A DNA stretch of 62,062 nucleotides from an uncultured Campylobacter sp. GTDB lineage: Bacteria > Campylobacterota > Campylobacteria > Campylobacterales > Campylobacteraceae. The stretch lies in the NCBI RefSeq assembly GCF_938039205.1, contig NZ_CALHVM010000055.1:1-62062 (forward strand). The letters are read 5' to 3'. Below the pieces are notes generated by a model that made no database searches, was not told the origin of the DNA, and worked only from the letters and a program-made list of their open reading frames with translations. Shown piece after piece: positions 39,949-47,999 of the stretch (positions are counted from its first letter, which is position 1; each line of letters starts with the position of its first letter). Both the position numbers and the translations under genes were made by a program.

Positions 39949-42219
39949 ATGAAAAAAAGCGTTTTTCTACTACTTTTGGGCGCAGTTTTGGCGAATGCCG
40001 AGCAGATAACTTCCATAAATTTTAAAGGTCTCGTGCATCTGTCTCCAGAAACTGCAAAGGAGATAATGGGGCTAAAAGTCGGAGACGAGCTAAATGTCGA
40101 TAGCACGGATAGGGCGATCGCAAAGCTGTTTAGACAGGGCTATTTCGACGATATCTACATCGAAAATAAGGGCGGCGACGTGACCGTAACGGTAAAAGAA
40201 AAACCTAGCATCGCTCGTATCGATATCAAAGGCGTAGTGACTAACGATAAAACCGCCATCGACGGACTAATCAACATCAAACAAGGCAATATGTACGACG
40301 AGTTAGCCATCGAGCGCGCAAAAGAGCGCATCAGGCAGTACTACGAGTCAAAAGGCTACTTCGACACGGTCATAGACGTAACCAAAGAGCCGGTGGCGGG
40401 CAATGAAAGCAGTCTTTTTGTCACGATGAACATAAACCGCGGCGAAAATATCATAATAGAAAACGTAAATTTAGTTGGCGCGAAGCTTTTTGATTACGGC
40501 GACATCGAGCCTGTGGTGGCTAATAAAGAGCGTGAATTTATGGGCTGGATGTGGGGCAGAAACGACGGTAAAGTTAAGCTTTTTGAGCTACCAAACGATC
40601 CTGCGAGAATCCAAGATAAATACTACCAAAAAGGCTACCTAGACGCGACGGTTTCAAACCCGTATCTAAACGCCTACATGGATAACTACACGGCAGATCT
40701 CACCTACTACGTGACCGAGGGCGAGCAGTATAGAGTATCTAGCGTAGATATCGAAGCGCCTGAGTTTTTAGAGCTTGATAAAGAGAAAATTTTAAAAGAC
40801 TTTAGGCTAGAAAGCGGCGACGTGATGAACTCCGCTCGCCTAAGACAAGATATAAAAAAGCTCGACGATATGGTAGCGGATAAGGGCTACGCGTTTGTAA
40901 GGATAAATCCAAAAACCGAGAAAAACGTCGAAGACAAGACTGTAAGTATCGTCTACGAGGTTGTGCCTGACGAAAAAGTATATATAAGAAACGTGCAAAT
41001 TTCAGGTAACGACAGAACCGTGGATAGGGTCGTTAGGCGTGAACTATATCTCACGGAGGGAAATTTATACAGCAGAACCGACCTACAAGACAGTAAGGAC
41101 GCGCTAAAGCGAACGAGTTATTTTGATGAGGTCGAGATCGAGGAGCAGCGCGTCGGAGCAAACCAAGTCGATCTACTCGTAAAAGTAAAAGAGGCCTCCA
41201 CGGGCTCGATCAGCGGCGGTATTGGATACGGTAGCTCGGACGGTTTGCTACTTAACGCGAGTGTGTCTGATACGAACGTATTTGGTAGCGGCATGAAAGG
41301 CGTCATAAGCGTTGATAGGAGCGACAACGAGCTCTCCGGCCAGATAGGTTTAACCAACCCGCGCCTTTTTGACTCAGAGTACAGCCTGGGTGGCACGCTA
41401 TATGCTAACGACTATAGCTGGAATAACTACGACGAGAAATCATACGGTCTAAACGTCGTCGTAGGTAGAAAGCTGACTAGAAATCTAAGCGCGTCTTTGG
41501 GTTACATCATAGAGCAAAGCCGTATCAGTGGGCTTAGCGACGTGCTAAAAACCGTCGGGTACAAAGACGGCAAGAGCTTAAAAAGCTCGCTCATACCGTC
41601 TATTACATATAACAGCACGGATGATTATTACCTACCTCGCACGGGCATCATCGCAAGTACTAGCCTAGAGTTTGCAGGTGTAGGCGGCGATGAGAAATTT
41701 TTAAAGAGCAGAACAAATTTTAACTGGTATCAAGGTATCAGAGAGTGGGTGGATTATGACCTTATTTTTAGATTCAAATCAAGCTTCGGCAAAATTTGGG
41801 ATCGCGGCTGGGTGCCTATTAATGAGAGACTATATCTAGGCGGCATCAGAAATCTACGCGGGTTTGAGAGTAGAACCGTCTCGCCTAAAGTCAAAGTTTC
41901 CAGCGGTAGCTGGTACGAGACGGGCGGCGATACGTCGTTTAACAGCTCGGCGGAACTTAGCTTCCCGCTAATAGAACGCGTAAAGATGCGCGGAGTGCTG
42001 TTTGTTGACTACGGCGTCATTCGTGGCAGGATTGCAAACGTAACGGCACCAGGCATCGTGGATTATGTCGACGGGCGTATCAGCAGATATAGCGCTGGCG
42101 CAGGTATCGAGTGGGTAACGCCTATGGGGCCGCTACAGCTAATCTTTGCCAAACCGCTCAAAAAGCAAGACGGCGACGATACGAGTACGTTTGAATTTAC
42201 TATCGGACAACGTTTCTAA
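39949..42219 (+). CDS. bamA: Outer-membrane assembly factor BamA
   Basis: 756 residues. A signal peptide (about 1-17, ANA) is followed by five POTRA repeats (about 20-420; for example the repeats ending VKEKPSIARIDIKG and YEVVPDEKVYIRNVQISGNDR), then a 16-stranded barrel with the conserved lid-loop RGF in LGGIRNLRGFESRTV (near 640) and a C-terminal Phe (IGQRF). It inserts outer-membrane proteins. A strong terminator follows. Confidence 0.97.
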   Translation: MKKSVFLLLLGAVLANAEQITSINFKGLVHLSPETAKEIMGLKVGDELNVDSTDRAIAKLFRQGYFDDIYIENKGGDVTVTVKEKPSIARIDIKGVVTNDKTAIDGLINIKQGNMYDELAIERAKERIRQYYESKGYFDTVIDVTKEPVAGNESSLFVTMNINRGENIIIENVNLVGAKLFDYGDIEPVVANKEREFMGWMWGRNDGKVKLFELPNDPARIQDKYYQKGYLDATVSNPYLNAYMDNYTADLTYYVTEGEQYRVSSVDIEAPEFLELDKEKILKDFRLESGDVMNSARLRQDIKKLDDMVADKGYAFVRINPKTEKNVEDKTVSIVYEVVPDEKVYIRNVQISGNDRTVDRVVRRELYLTEGNLYSRTDLQDSKDALKRTSYFDEVEIEEQRVGANQVDLLVKVKEASTGSISGGIGYGSSDGLLLNASVSDTNVFGSGMKGVISVDRSDNELSGQIGLTNPRLFDSEYSLGGTLYANDYSWNNYDEKSYGLNVVVGRKLTRNLSASLGYIIEQSRISGLSDVLKTVGYKDGKSLKSSLIPSITYNSTDDYYLPRTGIIASTSLEFAGVGGDEKFLKSRTNFNWYQGIREWVDYDLIFRFKSSFGKIWDRGWVPINERLYLGGIRNLRGFESRTVSPKVKVSSGSWYETGGDTSFNSSAELSFPLIERVKMRGVLFVDYGVIRGRIANVTAPGIVDYVDGRISRYSAGAGIEWVTPMGPLQLIFAKPLKKQDGDDTSTFEFTIGQRF

Positions 42220-42228
42220 TATTACAAT

Positions 42229-42263
42229 AAAACGGCGTTTTGGTTTATAAGACGCCGTTTTTA
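42229..42263. terminator. Terminator of bamA
   Basis: A 10-bp stem AAAACGGCGT / ACGCCGTTTT with a 13-nt loop, followed by T. The symmetrical A/T ends could also serve the minus-strand gene that ends at 42386. Confidence 0.8.
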
Positions 42264-42385
42264 ACTTTCTATCCATAAATACAGCTTTTATCTCGATATA
42301 AATTTACAGTAAATTTTGCCTTATTTGCGTTGCGATTTAAATTTATCTATAAAATCCCCAATCATCTAAGCCGTCAAATTTGCCC

Positions 42386-43348
42386 TCACTTAAAAATATC
42401 AAGGTTTAAATTTAACTCGTCTATGATAGATAAAAAATCTGAAATTTCCTTTTTTATCTGATTTACGTCATAAAGGCTAGGCGGTAGCGAAAAGATAGTT
42501 GTTTCAAATTTATTTTCCGCTCCATTTAAAAATAGATAAAATTTATCGTCCATAAACGCAGCGCTCACGCCCATCTCTGCGGCGTATTTTATCTTTAACT
42601 CTCTCAAGCGCTTCATGAATGCGGGCGTCAAAAGATATCTTGCTTCGACTTTGTCATCTGCAAAAACCCTAAATTCATCGTTAAAAAGAGTATCGTCCAT
42701 CTGCTCTTTTTCGCCTAAAAATTTAGTATTTAGCGTACGGCTCGCCACTATAGTTTGACCATTAAATTTCTTGTAAAACTCGTAGACCAAGACCGAGCCG
42801 CTAAAGGCCTGCATATCCTTCATTGACTCCCACGCAAAAATTATCGCGGAGAGTAAATTTAATGTCGCCGAGTCGCCTAAATTTAGCTTCGCGTCATTTG
42901 GGATATCGATCGCTTCGCTGAGGCTAAATTTGACGCCGTTATAAATGCCGCTGATTTGGTCTTCGGCGCGAAACTCACCTAGCGAATAGATGCCGATTTT
43001 GCGAAATTCTTTACGGCTGATGCCGGCATTCGGATCGTAGTTAAAATTTGGATCTACCTCGCGGATGGCGGCACGGACGAAGACGTCTTTATAAAACGCT
43101 TTGTAATCCCCCAGCTCGTCGATCACCCGGCTAGCGTTAGCCATTAGCGCGGCGAGAAAAAACGGAATATAGATAATGATGAAAAATAGCGGTGCAAGGC
43201 GATTTTCAAAAAGATGCCCTACGGCAAACCCGCCGCCTACGGGCAGCGCTATTATAAATAAAATTCCCAAAAACAGATACTTTATAAATGCTAGCCGGCA
43301 CTCTTTTTGCCTTTTGGCGGTGGCAACTATCGCTTCGTTTATGTTCAA
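42386..43348 (-). CDS. DUF3137-like membrane protein
   Basis: 320 residues. Two membrane helices near the N-terminus (about 22-44 and 52-72), then a soluble domain. Several features resemble DUF3137 proteins (FRAEDQISGIYNGVKFSLSEA near 130-150, then a galanin-like stretch); the family call is tentative. No enzymatic motif. It stands alone between the convergent bamA and the divergent ribD. Confidence 0.72.
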   Translation of the reverse strand: MNINEAIVATAKRQKECRLAFIKYLFLGILFIIALPVGGGFAVGHLFENRLAPLFFIIIYIPFFLAALMANASRVIDELGDYKAFYKDVFVRAAIREVDPNFNYDPNAGISRKEFRKIGIYSLGEFRAEDQISGIYNGVKFSLSEAIDIPNDAKLNLGDSATLNLLSAIIFAWESMKDMQAFSGSVLVYEFYKKFNGQTIVASRTLNTKFLGEKEQMDDTLFNDEFRVFADDKVEARYLLTPAFMKRLRELKIKYAAEMGVSAAFMDDKFYLFLNGAENKFETTIFSLPPSLYDVNQIKKEISDFLSIIDELNLNLDIFK

Positions 43349-43478
43349 ATTTTGTCTCTTTTGGGGTTTTACCTTTGAAGCGAATCTTAGCGAAATTTAC
43401 GCTGTAAGGGTGCGGGTTTGGAGATCAAAATAGTAAAAATAAGTCGCTAAATTTAAAAATCAGCCGCGCAAATTTTAG

Positions 43479-43484
43479 TATAAT
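43479..43484 (+). promoter_or_regulatory. -10 box of ribD
   Basis: TATAAT 27 nt upstream of the ribD ATG. Confidence 0.55.
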
Positions 43485-43510
43485 ACCCCAAATTTAACTA
43501 GGCGGCAGCG

Positions 43511-44587
43511 ATGATAAACGACGAATTTTACATGTCTCTAGCCATAAAGAAGGCTTGGGAGTTTCAAATTTTAACCTACCCAAATCCCGCCGTCGGCTGC
43601 ACGATCTTGGATGCCGGCGGTAGGCTACTCTCGGTCGCCGCGCATAAAAGAGCAGGCTTTTTGCACGCTGAGCCAAGCGCGATTCTTTTGGCGCTCTGCG
43701 AAAAAAGCGAAGCGTTTTTAAGGAGCTTTTTGCGAGACTACAACGCGACTTTGGGCGTAAAATTTGAAAACGCGGCCGAGCTTGAAAATGCGGACTTAGA
43801 GCCAAATTTCACCTACGAATACATCCTGCAAAATCACGGCGATCTGCTAAAAGGCGCCAAGGCCTACGTGACGCTCGAGCCATGCGCTCACCGCGGTAAA
43901 ACTCCGCCTTGCGCCGAGCTTTTAAGTCGGCTAAAATTTGCCGAGGTCGTCATCGCTAGAGGCGACGAAAATGCCGTGGCAAGCGGCGGCGCGCATATCT
44001 TGCAAAGCAGCGGCATATCGGTCAAATTTGACGTGCTACGGCGCAAGGCGGACGAGCTGGTAGAGCCGTTTCTAACGTGGCAGAGGGGGAATTTTAGTTT
44101 TTTTAAGCTCGCTCTTAGCGCAAACGGCGTCGCAGTCGGCACCGCGCAGAGCAAGATCATCTCAAATTTAGCTAGCCGTACGCACTCTCACCGCCTTCGC
44201 AGTGCGGCCGAGCTGCTAGTTATCGGCGGCGCCACCGTCCGCGCCGACCGCCCGAGGCTAGACACCAGGCTGATAGAGGACGGCAAAAACCCAAACGTCA
44301 TGATATACTCGCGCGAGCGGGAGCTTGACGCGTCTATACCGCTTTTTGGCGTGGAGGGTAGGAGCGTGCGCGTAACGAGCGATATAAACGAAGCTTTTGC
44401 GCCGCGTTTAACGATATTTGAGGGCGGCGAAAACGCGCTAAAAGCCCTAGACGAACGCGTAAAATGGCTGCTGCTTTACCGCTCTAGCGAGTTTTTGGAC
44501 GCGCCCGCGGTAAGGCTGAATTTAAAACTCAAACCGCTATTTCACGGCGAGCTTGACGGAGATGTTTACGGGTGGTATAAAACCTAG
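43511..44587 (+). CDS. ribD: Riboflavin biosynthesis deaminase/reductase RibD
   Basis: 358 residues. The N-terminal deaminase has Zn ligands in LHAEPSAIL (HAE near residue 56) and VTLEPCAHRGKTPPCAELL (near 120-138). A large insert (about 65-115) separates the two motifs, longer than in E. coli RibD. The C-terminal reductase domain starts near 195 (FFKLALSANGVAVG) with ELLVIGGATVRADRPRL. It makes 5-amino-6-ribitylamino-uracil phosphate from the GTP cyclohydrolase product. Confidence 0.92.
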   Translation: MINDEFYMSLAIKKAWEFQILTYPNPAVGCTILDAGGRLLSVAAHKRAGFLHAEPSAILLALCEKSEAFLRSFLRDYNATLGVKFENAAELENADLEPNFTYEYILQNHGDLLKGAKAYVTLEPCAHRGKTPPCAELLSRLKFAEVVIARGDENAVASGGAHILQSSGISVKFDVLRRKADELVEPFLTWQRGNFSFFKLALSANGVAVGTAQSKIISNLASRTHSHRLRSAAELLVIGGATVRADRPRLDTRLIEDGKNPNVMIYSRERELDASIPLFGVEGRSVRVTSDINEAFAPRLTIFEGGENALKALDERVKWLLLYRSSEFLDAPAVRLNLKLKPLFHGELDGDVYGWYKT

Positions 44588-44639
44588 TATTTGCAAAACA
44601 ATAAATATCTGTTTTTAATATGGGATTAGCTGTTTCTGG

Positions 44640-44645
44640 TATAAT
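44640..44645 (+). promoter_or_regulatory. -10 box of the orphan lipoprotein gene
   Basis: TATAAT preceded by GG, 29 nt upstream of the ATG at 44674; SD TTGGAGA follows. Confidence 0.5.
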
Positions 44646-44673
44646 TTAATAAAATATTTAGATTGGAGATAAA

Positions 44674-45456
44674 ATGATAAAAAAATATTTTATTTTATAT
44701 TTAGCAATAACGTTGGTGTTTTTATCTGGATGTTTGAGCGAAAAGGTTGCTGTAAAAAATCAAGAGCCAAATATAAACGAAGCTAGAATTTTTTATATTA
44801 GTAATCATAGTAAAAATTTCGAGGAACAAGCTACTATCAAAAATTATAAAATAAATGATACTCAAACATCTTATGTGGGTGAAAGTTTTATAAATTCAAA
44901 GGATATTTTAAATATGGTAGAAACGTTTGATATCTTTAAGCCGACTCAAAATTTTAATATATTAGATCCAATAAATGCTTCTTTTGTTCGGGACGATATA
45001 TTTCTTGTACAAGGTAGCTATTCTATAAATAATAAAAAATATTTAGTCATAAATAATTATGCCTTAAAGAGTTACTATCAGCTACTATTGGATGACAAAA
45101 ACAATGTAGCTGGTTTATTAAAATTTTCCAGGTCACTCAATGCAACTGATCCAGTGTATATAATAGATAAAAATATTTCATATGAACCAAAAGAGATAAA
45201 ATTTCAAAAAAATGTTTATAGAAAAGAGACCAAAATTAAAGATGGAATGAGATATGAATTGATTTATACAGGATGTACAGCTGATAATTTAACTATGGTA
45301 TACAGAGAATATACGCCGGACGATTTGGCCAGACCTGCTTTTTTTCAAAATCTAACATATAACATAAAACAAAAGCAGATAAGGTTTAAAAATTTACTAA
45401 TCGAGATTATATTGGCAGATAACGAAAAGATAGTTTTTAAGGTTTTAAAAGATTAA
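44674..45456 (+). CDS. AT-rich orphan lipoprotein, likely acquired
   Basis: 260 residues. Lipoprotein signal with lipobox LSGC (Cys 20). The rest is a polar, beta-rich protein with many Asn, Lys, Ile and Tyr and no motif I recognise. Its codons end in A/T far more than its neighbours (ribD and thiF are rich in GCG, GGC and CGC), which suggests recent arrival from a low-GC relative. It sits alone between ribD and a decayed stretch. Confidence 0.75.
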   Translation: MIKKYFILYLAITLVFLSGCLSEKVAVKNQEPNINEARIFYISNHSKNFEEQATIKNYKINDTQTSYVGESFINSKDILNMVETFDIFKPTQNFNILDPINASFVRDDIFLVQGSYSINNKKYLVINNYALKSYYQLLLDDKNNVAGLLKFSRSLNATDPVYIIDKNISYEPKEIKFQKNVYRKETKIKDGMRYELIYTGCTADNLTMVYREYTPDDLARPAFFQNLTYNIKQKQIRFKNLLIEIILADNEKIVFKVLKD

Positions 45457-45741
45457 CGACCTAAATTAAATTTGCAAGAATGTGATTATTGAGAAATTGG
45501 TAAGTGTATTGTCGTTTTTGTCTAAAAATTCATGAAGCTTTTTGCCAATGCTAACATTTTATAAAATTTATCTCGCATTTACAAATCCGTGCCGGGTGAG
45601 GTTTTGGCAAAATTTGAAGCCTTTGCACGTCAAGCAAGCTCTAAAGCCATCGAATTTTCCTGAAGAACGTAGTTTACGACGCCTCTTTAACGAAGCATTT
45701 TATAAATTTGCGCTATGATTTTGTAAATTTAAAGGAGAAAA
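45457..45741. other. Gene-free stretch with decayed coding remnants
   Basis: 285 nt between the orphan lipoprotein and thiF. Around 45583-45664 one + frame reads a protein-like segment (about 28 residues, SRIYKSVPGEVLAKFEAFAR... then a stop). Nearby, another frame reads to a stop at 45720. Both lack starts and look like fragments of a lost gene. The parent family is not recognisable. Confidence 0.4.
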
Positions 45742-46596
45742 ATGAAAGAGATAACGCTAAACGGAGCGAAATTTAAGGTCGCGGCAAACACGATGGAGGA
45801 GCTAAAAAACGAGGCTTTGGGCGACAAAAACAGCGAAATGTATAAATTTCTAGCCAAATTTAACGCTAGCGAGCCTGATATCTTTATCCTAGACGGCTTT
45901 GCGACGAAGGAAAATTTAGAGCTAAAAGAGGGCTCAAACGTCGTATTTATCAGGCGCGGCGTGATGCCCGGACGCGAAGTGCTAAAGGCCATGATCGCCT
46001 CCAGAAACAGCCCCGAGCTAAACGCGGCGCTAGCTAGCGGCTGCGTGGGCGTGGCGGGGCTGGGCGGTCTTGGCTCAAATATCGCGCTAAGCCTAGCGCG
46101 CACGGGAGTCGCCAAGCTCGTGCTGGCCGACTTTGACGTCGTGGAGCCTAGCAACCTAAACCGCCAGCAGTACTTCGTCCGCCACATCGGTATGAAAAAG
46201 ACGGACGCCCTAAAAGAGCTCATCGCCGAGGTAAATCCATTTGTCGAGGTCGTGACGCACGACGTGACGCTAACTGCTGCCAACGTCGCCGAGATTTTCG
46301 CGCAGTGCAGCATCATCTGCGAGGCCTTTGACAACGTCGCGGGCAAGGCGATGATGGTAAATGAGGCGGGCGCGAGCCTGCGAGATAAAAAGATCGTCGG
46401 CGCGTCCGGTATGGCGGGCTACTTTAGCTCAAATCTCATAAAAACGGTCAAATTTGCGCGAAACGTATATCTGTGCGGCGATCTGCAAAACGCCGCAGGC
46501 GTAGGGCAGGGGCTCATGGCCGCGCGCGTGGCGATCTGCGCAAATCACGAGGCAAATCTTGCTATCAGGCTTTTGATGGGGCTTGAGGAGGTTTAA
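45742..46596 (+). CDS. thiF: ThiS-like/ThiF fusion, E1-type adenylyltransferase
   Basis: 284 residues. Residues 1-75 form a ubiquitin-like (ThiS-like) domain but end ...IRRGVMP and run on into the next domain, without a free GG tail. The E1-type Rossmann domain follows: GLGGLGS at 106-112, DFDVVEPSNLNRQQ at 130-143, and CEAFDNVAGKAMMVNEA. It matches what I know as ThiF family 2. It would adenylate a ThiS carrier C-terminus for thiazole synthesis, but no other thi gene is nearby. SD AAAGGAG. Confidence 0.85.
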   Translation: MKEITLNGAKFKVAANTMEELKNEALGDKNSEMYKFLAKFNASEPDIFILDGFATKENLELKEGSNVVFIRRGVMPGREVLKAMIASRNSPELNAALASGCVGVAGLGGLGSNIALSLARTGVAKLVLADFDVVEPSNLNRQQYFVRHIGMKKTDALKELIAEVNPFVEVVTHDVTLTAANVAEIFAQCSIICEAFDNVAGKAMMVNEAGASLRDKKIVGASGMAGYFSSNLIKTVKFARNVYLCGDLQNAAGVGQGLMAARVAICANHEANLAIRLLMGLEEV

Positions 46597-46687
46597 ATTT
46601 GACTGCGGCAACGGCGTTTTAGCTTGCACTGGTTGCGGCCGAGATTTTTGACTCTCTTTTGCAAATTTGCTTGAGAATTGCTTGAAG

Positions 46688-46775
46688 TTGATTTTGTCGT
46701 CACGCTTAATTTCTGGTTTTTGACGAGTTTTTGTAGTTGCTCTAAATTTGAGCAAATTTGTAGCGACAAAATCAA
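46688..46775. repeat. Spaced perfect 12-bp inverted repeat with inner hairpin
   Basis: TTGATTTTGTCG at 46688-46699 and its exact complement at 46764-46775. Between them is TTGCTC-TAAATTT-GAGCAA. It lies in the 378-nt spacer (46597-46974) between thiF (+) and sppA (-), which otherwise shows no gene. It could be a structured RNA or a small repeat. Confidence 0.45.
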
Positions 46776-46934
46776 TACATTAGCGACTCTTTCACCGCTA
46801 CAAATTTAGTATCAAAATTTAGCATAAATCTTGCCTTGCGAGGTAAAAATACGGACTAAATTTCCGAATTGACGTTTCGTTTTAAAAGCCTTTTCCTTTG
46901 TACCTGCGAGAGCCGGGTTTTTGCGGTCGTGAAA

Positions 46935-46970
46935 GGCTAGATTTTAAGACTATAAAATCTAGCCGTTTTT
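46935..46970 (+). terminator. Terminator between thiF and sppA
   Basis: A perfect 11-bp stem GGCTAGATTTT / AAAATCTAGCC with an 8-nt loop, then GTTTTT on the + strand. On the minus strand the stem is followed by TTT, so it may act for the convergent sppA as well. Confidence 0.75.
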
Positions 46971-46974
46971 AAAT

Positions 46975-47844
46975 TTACCTCGCCTTAGCTTCAAAAAATG
47001 CCGAGATTAGCGAGTTTGCGCTTTGATTTATAAATTTTTGCATTGCTTTTTGGTAGACGGACGGCTTTTCCCAGACGGGCTCGGCCACGCCGCTTAGCTT
47101 TTCTAGCTCGGCGCGCGCAGAATAATAATCGCTAACCTCGTCGATGAGCCCGAGCTTTGCCGCGTCTCGAGCCAAAAATACCCGCGCGTTGGCCCACTCT
47201 TTGCTTTTGTTGGCGTCTAGATTTCTATCGGCTGCCACGTCGCTTACGAACATCTCGTAGCTGGCGTTTACGAGCTCTTGCAGCTGCTCGCGCTCGATTT
47301 TGCTCCACGGGCGCAGAAACGTCCCAGCCTCTTTATACTCGCCCGCTTTTACGACTTGCTGCGAGACGCCGATTTTAGCCGCTAGCTCGCTAGCGTCGGC
47401 ACCTTGCATTATCACGCCGATCGAGCCGATAAATGCGCCCGGATTTGCCAAAATCCTGTCCGCGCCCGCGCCCGCATAGTAGCTCCCGCTCGTCATCGAC
47501 CCGCCCGCATACGCGACTACGGGCTTTTTGGCGCGCAGATTTTTGACCGCGAGGTGCAGCTCGACGCTAGGCGCGAGCGCGCCGCCCGGGCTATCGATGT
47601 AGAGCAGTACGCCCTTGATGTTGGCGTCCTTGCGCGCGGCCTCGATCTTTTCTAGCGCCTCGTTTGCGTCCATGATCGCGCCTGAGAGGTTGATCTGGGT
47701 TAGGTTGGGCGAATTTATGCTCTCACGCTCGCCGCTAAAAAATATCAAAAACACGATGAGCAAAAACAGCATCGTCTTAAAATACGTGTTTATGAACCTA
47801 AAAATCGCCCCAATCGGTGCAAAAATAAATCTCAAAAATCCCAT
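46975..47844 (-). CDS. sppA: Signal peptide peptidase SppA
   Basis: 289 residues. One N-terminal membrane helix (about 22-40) and a ClpP-like serine protease domain. GGALAPSVELH is near residue 90, the nucleophile Ser is in GGSMTSGSYYAGAGADRI (near 122-129), and the general-base Lys is probably in KAGEYKEAGTFLRPWS. It cleaves remnant signal peptides in the inner membrane. It is the short form (about half of E. coli SppA). Confidence 0.94.
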   Translation of the reverse strand: MGFLRFIFAPIGAIFRFINTYFKTMLFLLIVFLIFFSGERESINSPNLTQINLSGAIMDANEALEKIEAARKDANIKGVLLYIDSPGGALAPSVELHLAVKNLRAKKPVVAYAGGSMTSGSYYAGAGADRILANPGAFIGSIGVIMQGADASELAAKIGVSQQVVKAGEYKEAGTFLRPWSKIEREQLQELVNASYEMFVSDVAADRNLDANKSKEWANARVFLARDAAKLGLIDEVSDYYSARAELEKLSGVAEPVWEKPSVYQKAMQKFINQSANSLISAFFEAKAR

Positions 47845-47885
47845 TTTTTTCCTTTAAATTTATCGTTTTCGTGAAATTCGGGCGC

Positions 47886-47891
47886 ATTTTA
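47886..47891 (-). promoter_or_regulatory. -10 box of sppA
   Basis: TAAAAT on the minus strand, about 42 nt upstream of the sppA ATG. Confidence 0.4.
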
Positions 47892-47999
47892 CCATTTAAA
47901 TTTATAAATTTAGCTAGCGGGCTGGATTTGGGAAAACTGCTTCAAATTTGAGCTTAAATTTGGCATTTGTTGCGCCAAAGTCTAAATCGCAAATTCGGC

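Noticed and set aside
45729..46346. 205-codon antisense frame over thiF
   Set aside because: Antisense to clear E1-type motifs; Ser/Ala/Pro-rich shadow composition.
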